Below, piece after piece: positions 1-14,481 of a stretch of 64,000 bases of DNA. The notes beneath the pieces are model-generated. The model ran no database searches, was not told the DNA's origin, and saw only the letters and a program-made list of their open reading frames with translations. Origin of the DNA: Hydractinia symbiolongicarpus. Taxonomy: Eukaryota > Cnidaria > Hydrozoa > Anthoathecata > Hydractiniidae. Position numbers and translations under genes: made by a program. The stretch covers positions 248,001-312,000 of the forward strand of contig NC_079886.1 in assembly GCF_029227915.1 (NCBI RefSeq). The letters are read 5' to 3'. Every line of letters begins with the position of its first letter. Position 1 is the stretch's first letter.

Positions 1-2640
1 GTCTTATCAAAAATGAAAACATTTTTGAAAACTACAAGTCTCATGCGTTTTAGTGGTGAAAAAATAATTTAAAAAATTGTTCTGAAAATTAGCTTACTCA
101 CAGGGTACTTTCTTTGTATACATTCGACTATAGGGTCCAAGCCCGGGATTTACAGGAAATCGCGGGTTTTCGTATGCGGGCGATTAAACTTCTTTTATTC
201 AGCGTCTCATCAAAAATAAAAACATTTTTGAAAACTACAAGTCTCATGCGTTTTAGTGGTGAAAAAATAATTTAAAAAATCATTCGGGAAATCAGTTTAC
301 TCCATGGGTACTTTTTTGTCTACTTTTGACTATACGGGCCGAGTACGGGTTTTACGGGAAATCGCGGGTTTTCGTTTCCCGGCGATGAAACTTCTTTTAT
401 TCAGCGTCTCATCAAAAATGAAAATATTTTTGAAAACTACAAGTCTGATGCGTTTTAGTGGTGAAAAAATAATTTAAAAAATCGTTCGGGAAATGAATTT
501 ACTCCTTGAGTACTTTCTTTGTATACTTTTGACTATACGGGCCGAGTACAGGATTTACGGGAAATCGTGGGTTTTCGTTTGCCGGCGATTAAACTTCTTT
601 TATTTAGCGTCTCATCAAAAATGAAAACATTTTTGAAAACTACAAGTCTCATGCGTTTTAGTGGTGAAAAAATAATTTAAAAAATCGTTCTGAAAATTAG
701 CTTACTCACAGGGTACTTTCTTTGTATACATTCGACTATAGGGGCCAAGCCCGGGATTTACAGGAAATCGCGGGTTTTCGTATGCGGGCGATTAAACTTC
801 TTTTTTTCAGCGTCTCATCAAAAATGAAAACATTTTTGAAAACTACAAGTCTCATGCGTTTTAGTGGTGAAAAAATAATTTAAAAAATCGTTCGGGAAAT
901 GAATTTACTCTCTGGGTACTTTCTTTGTATACTTTTGACTATACGGGCCGAGTCCGGGAATTACGGGAAATCGCGGGTTTACGTTTGCCGGCGATTAAAC
1001 TTCTTTTATTTAGCGTCTCATAAAAAATGAAAACATTTTTGAAAACTACAAGTCTCACGCGTTTTAGTGATGAAAATATGATTTAAAAAATCGTTCGGAA
1101 AATGAGTTTACTCCCAGAGTACTTTCTTTGTATACTTTTGACTATACGGACCGAGTACGGGATTTACGGGAAATCGCGGGTTTTCGTTTGCCGGCGATTA
1201 AACTTTTTTTATTCAGCGTCTCATCAAAAATGAAAACATTTTTGAAAACTACAAGTCTCATGCGTTTTAGTGGTGAAAAAATAATTTAAAAAATCGTTCT
1301 GAAAATGAGTTTACTCACAGGGTACTTTCTTTGTATACATTCGACTATAGGGGCCGACCCGGGATTTACAGGAAATCGCGGGTTTACGTTTGCCGGCGAT
1401 TAAACTTCTTTTATCCAGCGTCTCATCAAAAATGAAAACATTTTTAAAAACTGCAAGTCTCATGCATTTTAGTGGTTAAAAAATAATTTAAAAAATCGTT
1501 CGGTAAATGAGGTTACTCCCTGGGTACTTTCTTTCTATACTTTTGATTATACGGGTCGTGTTTGGGATTTACGGGAAATATCGGGTTTTCGTTTGCCGGC
1601 GATTAAACTTGTTTTATTTATCGTCTCATCAAAAATGAAAACATTTTTTAAAACTTTAAGTCTCATGCGTTTTAGTGGTGAAAATATAATTTAAAATATC
1701 GTTCGGGAAATGAGTTTACTCCCAGAGTACTTTCTTTGTATACTTTTGACTATACGGACCGAGTACGGGATTTACGGGAAATCGCGGGTTTTCGTTTGCC
1801 GGCGATTAAACTTCTTTAATTTAGCGTTTCATCAAGAATAAAAACATTTTTGAAAACTTTAAGTCTCATGCGTTTTAGTGGTGAAAATATAATTTAAAAA
1901 ATCGTTCTGAAAATTAGCTTACTCACAGGGTACTTTCTTTGTATACATTCGACTATAGGGGCCAAGCCCGGGATTTACAGGAAATCGCGGGTTTTCGTAT
2001 GCGGGCGATTAAACTTCTTTTATTCAGCGTCTCATCAAAAATGAAAACATTTTTGAAAACTACAAGTCTCATGCGTTTTAGTTGTGAAAAAATAATTTAA
2101 AAAATCATTCGGGAAATCAGTTTACTCCCTGGGTACTTTTTTGTATACTTTTGACTATACGGGCCGAGTACGGGTTTTACGGGAAATCGCGGGTTTTCGT
2201 TTGCCGGCGATTAAACTTCTTTTATTCAGCGTCTCATCAAAAATGAAAATATTTTTGAAAACTACAAGTCTGATGCGTTTTAGTGGTGAAAAAATAATTT
2301 AAAAAATCGTTCGGGAAATGAATTTACTGTCTGGGTACTTTTTTTTGTATACTTTTGACTATACGGGCCGAGTACGTGATTTACAGGAAATCGCGGGTTT
2401 TTGTTTGCCGGCAATTAAACTTTTTTTATTCAGCGGCTCATCAAAAATGTAAACATTTTTGAATACTACAAGTCTCATTCGTTTTAGTGGTGCAGAAATA
2501 TATTGAAAAATCGTTCGGGAAATCAGTTTACTACCTGGGTACTTCCTTTATATACATTCGACTATACGGGCCGAGTACGGGATTTACGGGAAATCGAGGG
2601 TTTTCGTTTGCCGGCGATTAAACTTCTTTAATTTAGCGTT

Positions 2641-5600
2641 TCATCAAAAATGAAAACATTTTTGAAAACTACAAGTCTCATGCGTTTTAGTGGTGAAAAA
2701 ATAATTTAAAAAATCGTTCGGGAAATGAATTTACTCTCTGGGTACTTTCTTTGTATACTTTTGACTATACGGGCCGAGTCCGGGAATTACGGGAAATCGC
2801 GGGTTTACGTTTGCCGGCGATTAAACTTCTTTTATTTAGCGTCTCATCAAAAATGAAAACATTTTTGAAAACTACAAGTCTCACGCGTTTTAGTGATGAA
2901 AATATGATTTAAAAAATCGTTCGGGAAATGAGTTTCTAGCTGGGTACTTTCTTTGTATACTTTTGACTATATGGGCGGAGTACGGGATTTACGGGAAATC
3001 GCGGGTTTTCGTTTGCCGGCGATTAAACTTCTTTTATTTAGCGTCTCATCAAAAATGAAAACATTTTTGAAAACTACAAGTCTCATGCGTTTTAGTGGTG
3101 ACAAAATAATTTAAAAAATCGTTCGGAAAATGAGTTTACTCCTTGAGTACTTTCTTTGTATACTTTTGACTATACGGGCCGAGTACCGGATTTACGGGAA
3201 ATCGTGGGTTTTCGTTTGCCGGCGATTAAACTTCTTTTATTCAGCGTCTTATCAAAAATGAAAACATTTTTGAAAACTACAAGTCTCATGCGTTTTAGTG
3301 GTGAAAAAATAATTTAAAAAATCGTTCTGAAAATTAGCTTACTCACAGGGTACTTTCTTTGTATACATTTGACTATAGGGTCCAAGCCCGGGATTTACAG
3401 GAAATCGCGGGTTTTCGTATGCGGGCGATTAAACTTCTTTTATTCAGCGTCTCATCAAAAATGAAAACATTTTGGAAAACTACAAGTCTCATGCGTTTTA
3501 GTGGTGAAAAAATAATTTAAAAAATCATTCGGGAAATCAGTTTACTCCATGGGTACTTTTTTGTCTACTTTTGACTATACGGGCCGAGTACGGGTTTTAC
3601 GGGAAATCGCGGGTTTTCGTTTGCCGGCGATGAAACTTCTTTTATTCAGCGTCTCATCAAAAATGAAAATATTTTTGAAAACTACAAGTCTGATGCGTTT
3701 TAGTGGTGAAAAAATAATTTAAAAAATCGTTCGGGAAATGAATTTACTCCTTGAGTACTTTCTTTGTATACTTTTGACTATACGGGCCGAGTACAGGATT
3801 TACGGGAAATCGTGGGTTTTCGTTTGCCGGCGATTAAACTTCTTTTATTTAGCGTCTCATCAAAAATAAAAACATTTTTGAAAACTACAAGTCTCATGCG
3901 TTTTAGTGGTGAAAAAATAATTTAAAAAATCGTTCTGAAAATTAGCTTACTCACAGGGTACTTTCTTTGTATACATTCGACTATAGGGGCCAAGCCCGGG
4001 ATTTACAGGAAATCGCGGGTTTTCGTATGCGGGCGATTAAACTTCTTTTTTTCAGCGTCTCATCAAAAATGAAAACATTTTTGAAAACTACAAGTCTCAT
4101 GCGTTTTAGTGGTGAAAAAATAATTTAAAAAATCATTCGGGAAATCAGTTTACTCCATGGGTACTTTTTTGTCTACTTTTGACTATACGGGCCGAGTACG
4201 GGTTTTACGGGAAATCGCGGGTTTTCGTTTGCCGGCGATGAAACTTCTTTTATTCAGCGTCTCATCAAAAATGAAAATATTTTTGAAAACTACAAGTCTG
4301 ATGCGTTTTAGTGGTGAAAAAATAATTTAAAAAATCGTTCGGGAAATGAATTTACTCCTTGAGTACTTTCTTTGTATACTTTTGACTATACGGGCCGAGT
4401 ACAGGATTTACGGGAAATCGTGGGTTTTCGTTTGCCGGCGATTAAACTTCTTTTATTTAGCGTCTCATCAAAAATGAAAACATTTTTGAAAACTACAAGT
4501 CTCATGCGTTTTAGTGGTGAAAAAATAATTTAAAAAATCGTTCTGAAAATTAGCTTACTCACAGGGTACTTTCTTTGTATACATTCGACTATAGGGGCCA
4601 AGCCCGGGATTTACAGGAAATCGCGGGTTTTCGTATGCGGGCGATTAAACTTCTTTTTTTCAGCGTCTCATCAAAAATGAAAACATTTTTGAAAACTACA
4701 AGTCTCATGCGTTTTAGTGGTGAAAAAATAATTTAAAAAATCGTTCGGGAAATGAATTTACTCTCTGGGTACTTTCTTTGTATACTTTTGACTATACGGG
4801 CCGAGTCCGGGAATTACGGGAAATCGCGGGTTTACGTTTGCCGGCGATTAAACTTCTTTTATTTAGCGTCTCATCAAAAATGAAAACATTTTTGAAAACT
4901 ACAAGTCTCACGCGTTTTAGTGATGAAAATATGATTTAAAAAATCGTTCGGGAAATGAGTTTCTAGCTGGGTACTTTCTTTGTATACTTTTGACTATATG
5001 GGCGGAGTACGGGATTTACGGGAAATCGCGGGTTTTCGTTTGCCGGCGATTAAACTTCTTTTATTTAGCGTCTCATCAAAAATGAAAACATTTTTGAAAA
5101 CTACAAGTCTCATGCGTTTTAGTGGTGACAAAATAATTTAAAAAATCGTTCGGAAAATGAGTTTACTCCTTGAGTACTTTCTTTGTATACTTTTGACTAT
5201 ACGGGCCGAGTACCGGATTTACGGGAAATCGTGGGTTTTCGTTTGCCGGCGATTAAACTTCTTTTATTCAGCGTCTTATCAAAAATGAAAACATTTTTGA
5301 AAACTACAAGTCTCATGCGTTTTAGTGGTGAAAAAATAATTTAAAAAATCGTTCTGAAAATTAGCTTACTCACAGGGTACTTTCTTTGTATACATTCGAC
5401 TATAGGGTCCAAGCCCGGGATTTACAGGAAATCGCGGGTTTTCGTATGCGGGCGATTAAACTTCTTTTATTCAGCGTCTCATCAAAAATGAAAACATTTT
5501 GGAAAACTACAAGTCTCATGCGTTTTAGTGGTGAAAAAATAATTTAAAAAATCATTCGGGAAATCAGTTTACTCCATGGGTACTTTTTTGTCTACTTTTG

Positions 5601-6980
5601 ACTATACGGGCCGAGTACGGGTTTTACGGGAAATCGCGGGTTTTCGTTTGCCGGCGATGAAACTTCTTTTATTCAGCGTCTCATCAAAAATGAAAATATT
5701 TTTGAAAACTACAAGTCTGATGCGTTTTAGTGGTGAAAAAATAATTTAAAAAATCGTTCGGGAAATGAATTTACTCCTTGAGTACTTTCTTTGTATACTT
5801 TTGACTATACGGGCCGAGTACAGGATTTACGGGAAATCGTGGGTTTTCGTTTGCCGGCGATTAAACTTCTTTTATTTAGCGTCTCATCAAAAATAAAAAC
5901 ATTTTTGAAAACTACAAGTCTCATGCGTTTTAGTGGTGAAAAAATAATTTAAAAAATCGTTCTGAAAATTAGCTTACTCACAGGGTACTTTCTTTGTATA
6001 CATTCGACTATAGGGGCCAAGCCCGGGATTTACAGGAAATCGCGGGTTTTCGTATGCGGGCGATTAAACTTCTTTTTTTCAGCGTCTCATCAAAAATGAA
6101 AACATTTTTGAAAACTACAAGTCTCATGCGTTTTAGTGGTGAAAAAATAATTTAAAAAATCATTCGGGAAATCAGTTTACTCCATGGGTACTTTTTTGTC
6201 TACTTTTGACTATACGGGCCGAGTACGGGTTTTACGGGAAATCGCGGGTTTTCGTTTGCCGGCGATGAAACTTCTTTTATTCAGCGTCTCATCAAAAATG
6301 AAAATATTTTTGAAAACTACAAGTCTGATGCGTTTTAGTGGTGAAAAAATAATTTAAAAAATCGTTCGGGAAATGAATTTACTCCTTGAGTACTTTCTTT
6401 GTATACTTTTGACTATACGGGCCGAGTACAGGATTTACGGGAAATCGTGGGTTTTCGTTTGCCGGCGATTAAACTTCTTTTATTTAGCGTCTCATCAAAA
6501 ATGAAAACATTTTTGAAAACTACAAGTCTCATGCGTTTTAGTGGTGAAAAAATAATTTAAAAAATCGTTCTGAAAATTAGCTTACTCACAGGGTACTTTC
6601 TTTGTATACATTCGACTATAGGGGCCAAGCCCGGGATTTACAGGAAATCGCGGGTTTTCGTATGCGGGCGATTAAACTTCTTTTTTTCAGCGTCTCATCA
6701 AAAATGAAAACATTTTTGAAAACTACAAGTCTCATGCGTTTTAGTGGTGAAAAAATAATTTAAAAAATCGTTCGGGAAATGAATTTACTCTCTGGGTACT
6801 TTCTTTGTATACTTTTGACTATACGGGCCGAGTCCGGGAATTACGGGAAATCGCGGGTTTACGTTTGCCGGCGATTAAACTTCTTTTATTTAGCGTCTCA
6901 TGAAAAATGAAAACATTTTTGAAAACTACAAGTCTCACGCGTTTTAGTGATGAAAATATGATTTAAAAAATCGTTCGGAA
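2641..6980 (+). repeat. Higher-order repeat, 10-mer (2027 bp), about 2.1 copies
   Basis: The order of monomer variants from about 2641 recurs at an offset of 2027 bp (10 monomers). Examples are the GTCTTATC-bearing monomer at 3246 and 5273, and the variant with CTAGCTGGG at about 2935 and 4962. Only scattered substitutions separate the copies (for example C/T at 3370 versus 5397). The match breaks near 6980, where the second copy switches to a variant otherwise seen at about 1100. A separate offset of 5880 bp (29 monomers) links 1-1250 to 5881-7130, so several duplication events are nested here. Confidence 0.85.
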
Positions 6981-9294
6981 AATGAGTTTACTCCCAGAGT
7001 ACTTTCTTTGTATACTTTTGAGTATACGGACCGAGTACGGGATTTACGGGAAATCGCGGGTTTTCGTTTGCCGGCGATTAAACTTTTTTTATTCAGCGTC
7101 TCATCAAAAATGAAAACATTTTTGAAAACTACAAGTCTCATGCGTTTTAGTGGTTAAAAAATAATTTAAAAAATCGTTCGGTAAATGAGGTTACTCCCTG
7201 GGTACTTTCTTTCTATACTTTTGATTATACGGGTCGTGTTTGGGATTTACGGGAAATCGCGGGTTTTCGTTTGCCGGCGATTAAACTTGTTTTATTTATC
7301 GTCTCATCAAAAATGAAAACATTTTTTAAAACTTTAAGTCTCATGCGTTTTAGTGGTGAAAATATAATTTAAAATATCGTTCGGGAAATGAGTTTACTCC
7401 CAGAGTACTTTCTTTGTATACTTTTGACTATACGGACCGAGTACGGGATTTACGGGAAATCGCGGGTTTTCGTTTGCCGGCGATTAAACTTCTTTAATTT
7501 AGCGTTTCATCAAGAATAAAAACATTTTTGAAAACTTTAAGTCTCATGCGTTTTAGTGGTGAAAATATAATTTAAAAAATCGTTCTGAAAATTAGCTTAC
7601 TCCCTGGGTACTTTTTTGTATACTTTTGACTATACGGGCCGAGTACGGGTTTTACGGGAAATCGCGGGTTTTCGTTTGCCGGCGATTAAACTTCTTTTAT
7701 TCAGCGTCTCATCAAAAATGAAAATATTTTTGAAAACTACAAGTCTGATGCGTTTTAGTGGTGAAAAAATAATTTAAAAAATCGTTCGGGAAATGAATTT
7801 ACTGTCTGGGTACTTTTTTTTGTATACTTTTGACTATACGGGCCGAGTACGTGATTAACAGGAAATCGCGGGTTTTTGTTTGCCGGCAATTAAACTTTTT
7901 TTATTCAGCGTCTCATCAAAAATGAAAACATTTTTTAAAACTTTAAGTCTCATGCGTTTTAGTGGTGAAAATATAATTTAAAATGTCGTTCGGGAAATGA
8001 GTTTACTCCCAGAGTACTTTCTTTGTATACTTTTGACTATACGGACCGAGTACAGGATTTACGGGAAATCGCGGGTTTTCGTTTGCCGGCGATTAAACTT
8101 CTTTTATTCAGCGTCTCATCAAAAATGAAAACATTTTTGAAAACTACAAGTCTCATGCGTTTTAGTGGTGAAAAAATAATTTAAAAAATCGTTCTGAAAA
8201 TGAGTTTACTCACAGGGTACTTTCTTTGTATACATTCGACTATAGGGGCCGACCCGGTATTTACAGGAAATCGCGGGTTCACGTTTGCCGGCGATTAAAC
8301 TTCTTTTATCCAGCGTCTCATCAAAAATGAAAACATTTTTAAAAACTGCAAGTCTCATGCATTTTAGTGGTTAAAAAATAATTTAAAAAATCGTTCGGTA
8401 AATGAGGTTACTCCCTGGGTACTTTCTTTCTATACTTTTGATTATACGGGTCGTGTTTGGGATTTACGGGAAATCGCGGGTTTTCGTTTGCCGGCGATTA
8501 AACTTGTTTTATTTATCGTCTCATCAAAAATGAAAACATTTTTTAAAACTTTAAGTCTCATGCGCTTTAGTGGTGAAAATATAATTTAAAATATCGTTCG
8601 GGAAATGAGTTTACTCCCAGAGTACTTTCTTTGTATACTTTTGACTATACGGACCGAGTACGGGATTTACGGGAAATCGCGGGTTTTCGTTTGCCGGCGA
8701 TTAAACTTCTTTAATTTAGCGTTTCATCAAAAATAAAAACATTTTTGAAAACTACAAGTCTCATGCGTGTTAGTGGTGAAAAAATGATTTAAAAATCGTT
8801 CGGGAAATGAGTTTACTCCCTGGGTACTTTCTTTGTATACTTTCGATTATACGGGTCGTGTCCGGGATTTAGGGGAAATCGCGGGTTTTCGTTTGCCGGC
8901 GATTAAACATCTTTTATTCAGCGTCTCATCAAAAATGTAAACATTTTTGAATACTACAAGTCTCATTCGTTTTAGTGGTGCAGAAATATATTGAAAAATC
9001 GTTCGGGAAATCAGTTTACTCCCTGGGTACTTCCTTTATATACATCGACTATACGGGCTGAGTACGGGATTTACGGGAAATCGAGGGTTTTCGTTTGCCG
9101 GCGATTAAACTTCTTTAATTTAGCGTTTCATCAAAAATAAAAACATTTTTGAAAACTACAAGTCTCATGCGTTTTAGTGGTGAAAAAATAATTTAAAAAA
9201 TCGTTCGGGAAATGACTTTACTCCCTGGGTACTTTCTTTATATACATTCGACTATACGGACTGAGTACGGGATTTACGGGAAATCGCGGGTTTT

Positions 9295-10916
9295 CGTTTG
9301 CCAGCGATTAAACTTCTTTTATTTAGCGTCTCATCAAAAATGAAAACATTTTTGAAAACTACAAGTCTCATGCGTTTTAGTGAAGAAAAAATAAATTAAA
9401 AAATCGTTCGGGAAATGAGTTTACTCCCTGGGTACTTTCTTTGCATACTTTTGACTATACGGGCCGAGTACGGGAATTACGGGAAATCGCGTGTTTTTGT
9501 TTGCCGGCGATTAAACTTCTTTTATTTAGCGTCTTATCAAAAATGAAAACATTTTTGAAAACTACAAGTCTCATGCGTTTTAGTGAAGAAAAAATAAATT
9601 AAAAAATCGTTCGGGAAATGAGTTTACTCCCTGGGTACTTTCTTTGTATACTTTTGACTATACGGGCCGAGTACGGGAATTACGGGAAATCGCGTGTTTT
9701 TGTTTGCCGGCGATTAAACTTCTTTTATTTAGCGTCTCATCAAAAATGAAAACATTTTTGAAAACTACAAGTCTCATGGGTTTTAGTGGTGAAAAAATAA
9801 TTTAAAAATCGTTCTGAAAATGAGTTTACTCACAGGGTACTTTCTTTGTATACATTCGACTATAGGAGCCAAGCCCGGGATTTACAGGAAATCGCGGGTT
9901 TTCGTTTGCCGGCGATTAAACTTCTTTTATTTAGCGTCTCATCAAAAATTAAAACATTTTGGAAAACTACAAGTCTCATGCGTTTTAGTGGTGAAAAAAT
10001 AATTTAAAAAATCGTTCTTAAAATGAGTTTATTCACAGGGTACTTTCTTTGTATACATTCAACTATACGGGCCGAACCAGGGATTTACGGGAAAAGCGGG
10101 TTTTCGTTTGCCAGCGATTAAACTTCTTTTATTTAGCGTCTCATCAAAAATGAAAACATTTTTGAAAACTACAAGTCTCATGCGTTTTAGTGAAGAAAAA
10201 ATAAATTAAAAAATCGTTCGGGAAATGAGTTTACTCCCTGGGTACTTTCTTTGCATACTTTTGACTATACGGGCCGAGTACGGGAATTACGGGAAATCGC
10301 GTGTTTTTGTTTGCCGGCGATTAAACTTCTTTTATTTAGCGTCTCATCAAAAATGAAAAGATTTTTGAAAACTACAAGTCTCATGCGTTTTAGTGAAGAA
10401 AAAATAAATTAAAAAATCGTTCGGGAAATGAGTTTACTCCCTGGGTACTTTCTTTGTATACTTTTGACTATACGGGCCGAGTACGGGAATTACGGGAAAT
10501 CGCGTGTTTTTGTTTGCCGGCGATTAAACTTCTTTTATTTAGCGTCTCATCAAAAATGAAAACATTTTTGAAAACTACAAGTCTCATGGGTTTTAGTGGT
10601 GAAAAAATAATTAAAAAATCGTTCTGAAAATGAGTTTACTCACAGGGTACTTTCTTTGTATACATTCGACTATAGGAGCCAAGCCCGGGATTTACAGGAA
10701 ATCGCGGGTTTTCGTTTGCCGGCGATTAAACTTCTTTTATTCAGCGTCTCATCAAAAATTAAAACATTTTGGAAAACTACAAGTCTCATGCGTTTTAGTT
10801 GTGAAAAAATAATTTAAAAAATCGTTCTTAAAATGAGTTTAATCACAGGGTACTTTCTTTGTATACATTCAACTATACGGGCCGAACCAGGGATTTACGG
10901 GAAAAGCGGGTTTTCG
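9295..10916 (+). repeat. Higher-order repeat, 4-mer (810 bp), two copies
   Basis: Positions 9301 and 10111 begin the same series of four monomers, including two variants with AGTGAAGAAAAAATAAATT in place of the usual AGTGGTGAAAAAATAATTT. The second copy stops matching at about 10917, where GTTTGCCAGCG becomes GGTTGTCGGCG. Parts of this block recur at about 15180-16290, so the same variants were copied again several kilobases downstream. Confidence 0.8.
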
Positions 10917-13900
10917 GTTGTCGGCGATTAAACTGCTTTCATTCGGCGTCTCATCAAAAATGTAAACATTTTTTAATACTACAAGTCTCATGCGTTTTAG
11001 TGGTGAAAAAATAATTTAAAAATCGTTCGGGAAATGAGTTTACTCCCTGGGTACTTTCTTTGTATACTTTTGACTATACGGGCCGAGTACCGGATTTACG
11101 GGAAATCGCGGATTTTCGTTTGCCGGCGATTAAACTTCTTTTATTCAGCGTCTTATCAAAAATGAAAACATTTTTGAAAACTGCAAGTCTGATGCGTTTT
11201 AGTGGTGAAAAAATAATTTAAAAAATCGTTCGGAAAATGAGTTTACTCATTGAAAACTTTATTTGTATACTTTTGACTATACGGGCCGAGTACCGGATTT
11301 ACGGGAAATCGCGGGTTTTCGTTTGCCGGCGATTAAACTGCTTTCATTCGGAGTCTCATCAAAAATGTAAACATTTTTTAATACTACAAGTCTCATGCGT
11401 TTTAGTGGTGAAAAAATAATTTAAAAAATCGTTCGGGAAATGAGTTTACTCCCTGGGTACTTTCTTTGTATACTTTTGACTATACGGTCCGAGTACGGGA
11501 TTTATGGGAAATCGCGGGTTTTCGTTTGCCGGCGATTAAACTTCTTTTATTTAGCGTCTCATCAAAAATGAGAACATTTTTGAAAACTACAAGTCTTATG
11601 CGTTTTAGTGGTGAAAAAATAATTTAAAAAATCGTTCGGAAAATGAGTTTACTCATTGAATACTTTATTTGTATACTTTTGACTATACGGGCCGAGTACC
11701 GGATTTACGGGAAATTGCGGGTTTTCGTTTGCCGGCGATTAAACTTCTTTTATTCAGCGTCTTATCAAAAATGAAAACATTTTTGAAAACTGCAAGTCTC
11801 ATGCGTTTTAGTGGTGAAAAAATAATTTAAAAAATCGTTCTGAAAATGAGTTTACTCACAAGGTACTTTCTTTGTATACATTCGACTATAGGGGCCGACC
11901 CGGGATTTACAGGAAATCGCGGGTTTACGTTTGCCGGCGATTAAACTTCTTTTATACAGCGTCTCATCAAAAATGAAAACATTTTTGAGAACTACAAGTC
12001 TCATGCGTTTTAGTGGTGAAAAAATAATTTAAAAAATCGTCCTAAAATGAGTTTATTCACAGGGTACTTTCTTTGTATACATTCAACTATACGGGCCGAA
12101 CCAGGGATTTACGGGAAAAGCGGGTTTTCGGTTGTCGGCGATTAAACTGCTTTCATTCGGCGTCTCATCAAAAATGTAAACATTTTTTAATACTACAAGT
12201 CTCATGCGTTTTAGTGGTGAAAAAATAATTTAAAAATCGTTCGGGAAATGAGTTTACTCCCTGGGTACTTTCTTTGTATACTTTTGACTATACGGGCCGA
12301 GTACCGGATTTACGGGAAATCGCGGGTTTTCGTTTGCCGGCGATTAAACTTCTTTTATTCAGCGTCTTATCAAAAATGAAAACATTTTTGAAAACTGCAA
12401 GTCTGATGCGTTTTAGTGGTGAAAAAATAATTTAAAAAATCGTTCTGAAAATGAGTTTACTCCCTGGGTACTTTCTTTGTATACTTTCGATTATACGGGT
12501 CGTGTCCGGGATTTAGGGGAAATCGCGAGTTTTCGTTTGCCGGCGATTAAACTTGTTTTATTTATCGTCTCATCAAAAATGAAAACATTTTTTAAAACTT
12601 TAAGTCTCATGCGTTTTAGTGGTGAAAATATAATTTAAAATATCGTTCGGGAAATGAGTTTAATCACAGGGTACTTTCTTTGTATACATTCAACTATACG
12701 GGCCGAACCAGGGATTTACGGGAAAAGCGGGTTTTCGGTTGTCGGCGATTAAACTGCTTTCATTCGGCGTCTCATCAAAAATGTAAACATTTTTTAATAC
12801 TACAAGTCTCATGCGTTTTAGTGGTGAAAAAATAATTTAAAAATCGTTCGGGAAATGAGTTTACTCCCTGGGTACTTTCTTTGTATACTTTTGACTATAC
12901 GGGCCGAGTACCGGATTTACGGGAAATCGCGGATTTTCGTTTGCCGGCGATTAAACTTCTTTTATTCAGCGTCTTATCAAAAATGAAAACATTTTTGAAA
13001 ACTGCAAGTCTGATGCGTTTTAGTGGTGAAAAAATAATTTAAAAAATCGTTCGGAAAATGAGTTTACTCATTGAATACTTTATTTGTATACTTTTGACTA
13101 TACGGGCCGAGTACCGGATTTACGGGAAATCGCGGGTTTTCGTTTGCCGGCGATTAAACTGCTTTCATTCGGAGTCTCATCAAAAATGAAAACATTTTTT
13201 AATACTACAAGTCTCATGCGTTTTAGTGGTGAAAAAATAATTTAAAAAATCGTTCGGGAAATGAGTTTACTCCCTGGGTACTTTCTTTGTATACTTTTGA
13301 CTATACGGTCCCAGTACGGGATTTATGGGAAATCGCGGGTTTTCGTTTGCCGGCGATTAAACTTCTTTTATTTAGCGTCTCATCAAAAATGAGAACATTT
13401 TTGAAAACTACAAGTCTTATGCGTTTTAGTGGTGAAAAAATAATTTAAAAAATCGTTCGGAAAATGAGTTTACTCATTGAATACTTTATTTGTATACTTT
13501 TGACTATACGGGCCGAGTACCGGATTTACGGGAAATTGCGGGTTTTCGTTTGCCGGCGATTAAACTTCTTTTATTCAGCGTCTTATCAAAAATGAAAACA
13601 TTTTTGAAAACTGCAAGTCTCATGCGTTTTAGTGGTGAAAAAATAATTTAAAAAATCGTTCTGAAAATGAGTTTACTCACAGGGTACTTTCTTTGTATAC
13701 ATTCGACTATAGGGGCCGACCCGGGATTTACAGGAAATCGCGGGTTTACGTTTGCCGGCGATTAAACTTCTTTTATACAGCGTCTCATCAAAAATGAAAA
13801 CATTTTTGAAAACTACAAGTCTCATGCGTTTTAGTGGTGAAAAAATAATTTAAAAAATCGTCCTAAAATGAGTTTATTCACAGGGTACTTTCTTTGTATA

Positions 13901-14481
13901 CATTCAACTATACGGGCCGAACCAGGGATTTACGGGAAAAGCGGGTTTTCGGTTGTCGGCGATTAAATTGCTTTCATTCGGCGTCTCATCAAAAATGTAA
14001 ACATTTTTTAATACTACAAGTCTCATGCGTTTTAGTGGTGAAAAAATAATTTAAAAATCGTTCGGGAAATGAGTTTACTCCCTGGGTACTTTCTTTGTAT
14101 ACTTTTGACTATACGGGCCGAGTACCGGATTTACGGGAAATCGCGGGTTTTCGTTTGCCGGCGATTAAACTTCTTTTATTCAGCGTCTTATCAAAAATGA
14201 AAACATTTTTGAAAACTGCAAGTCTGATGCGTTTTAGTGGTGAAAAAATAATTTAAAAAATCGTTCTGAAAATGAGTTTACTCCCTGGGTACTTTCTTTG
14301 TATACTTTCGATTATACGGGTCGTGTCCGGGATTTAGGGGAAATCGCGAGTTTTCGTTTGCCGGCGATTAAACTTGTTTTATTTATCGTCTCATCAAAAA
14401 TGAAAACATTTTTTAAAACTTTAAGTCTCATGCGTTTTAGTGGTGAAAATATAATTTAAAATATCGTTCGGGAAATGAGTT
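10840..14481 (+). repeat. Higher-order repeat, 9-mer (1821 bp), two copies
   Basis: The monomer with TTTAATCACAGGG starts at 10838 and 12659, and nine successive variants are repeated at an offset of exactly 1821 bp. This includes the monomer with GGGGCCGACCCGGG (11892 and 13713) and the one with TATACAGCGTC. The match ends near 14481, where copy 2 reads TTTACTCCCAGAG. The few differences indicate a recent event. Confidence 0.85.
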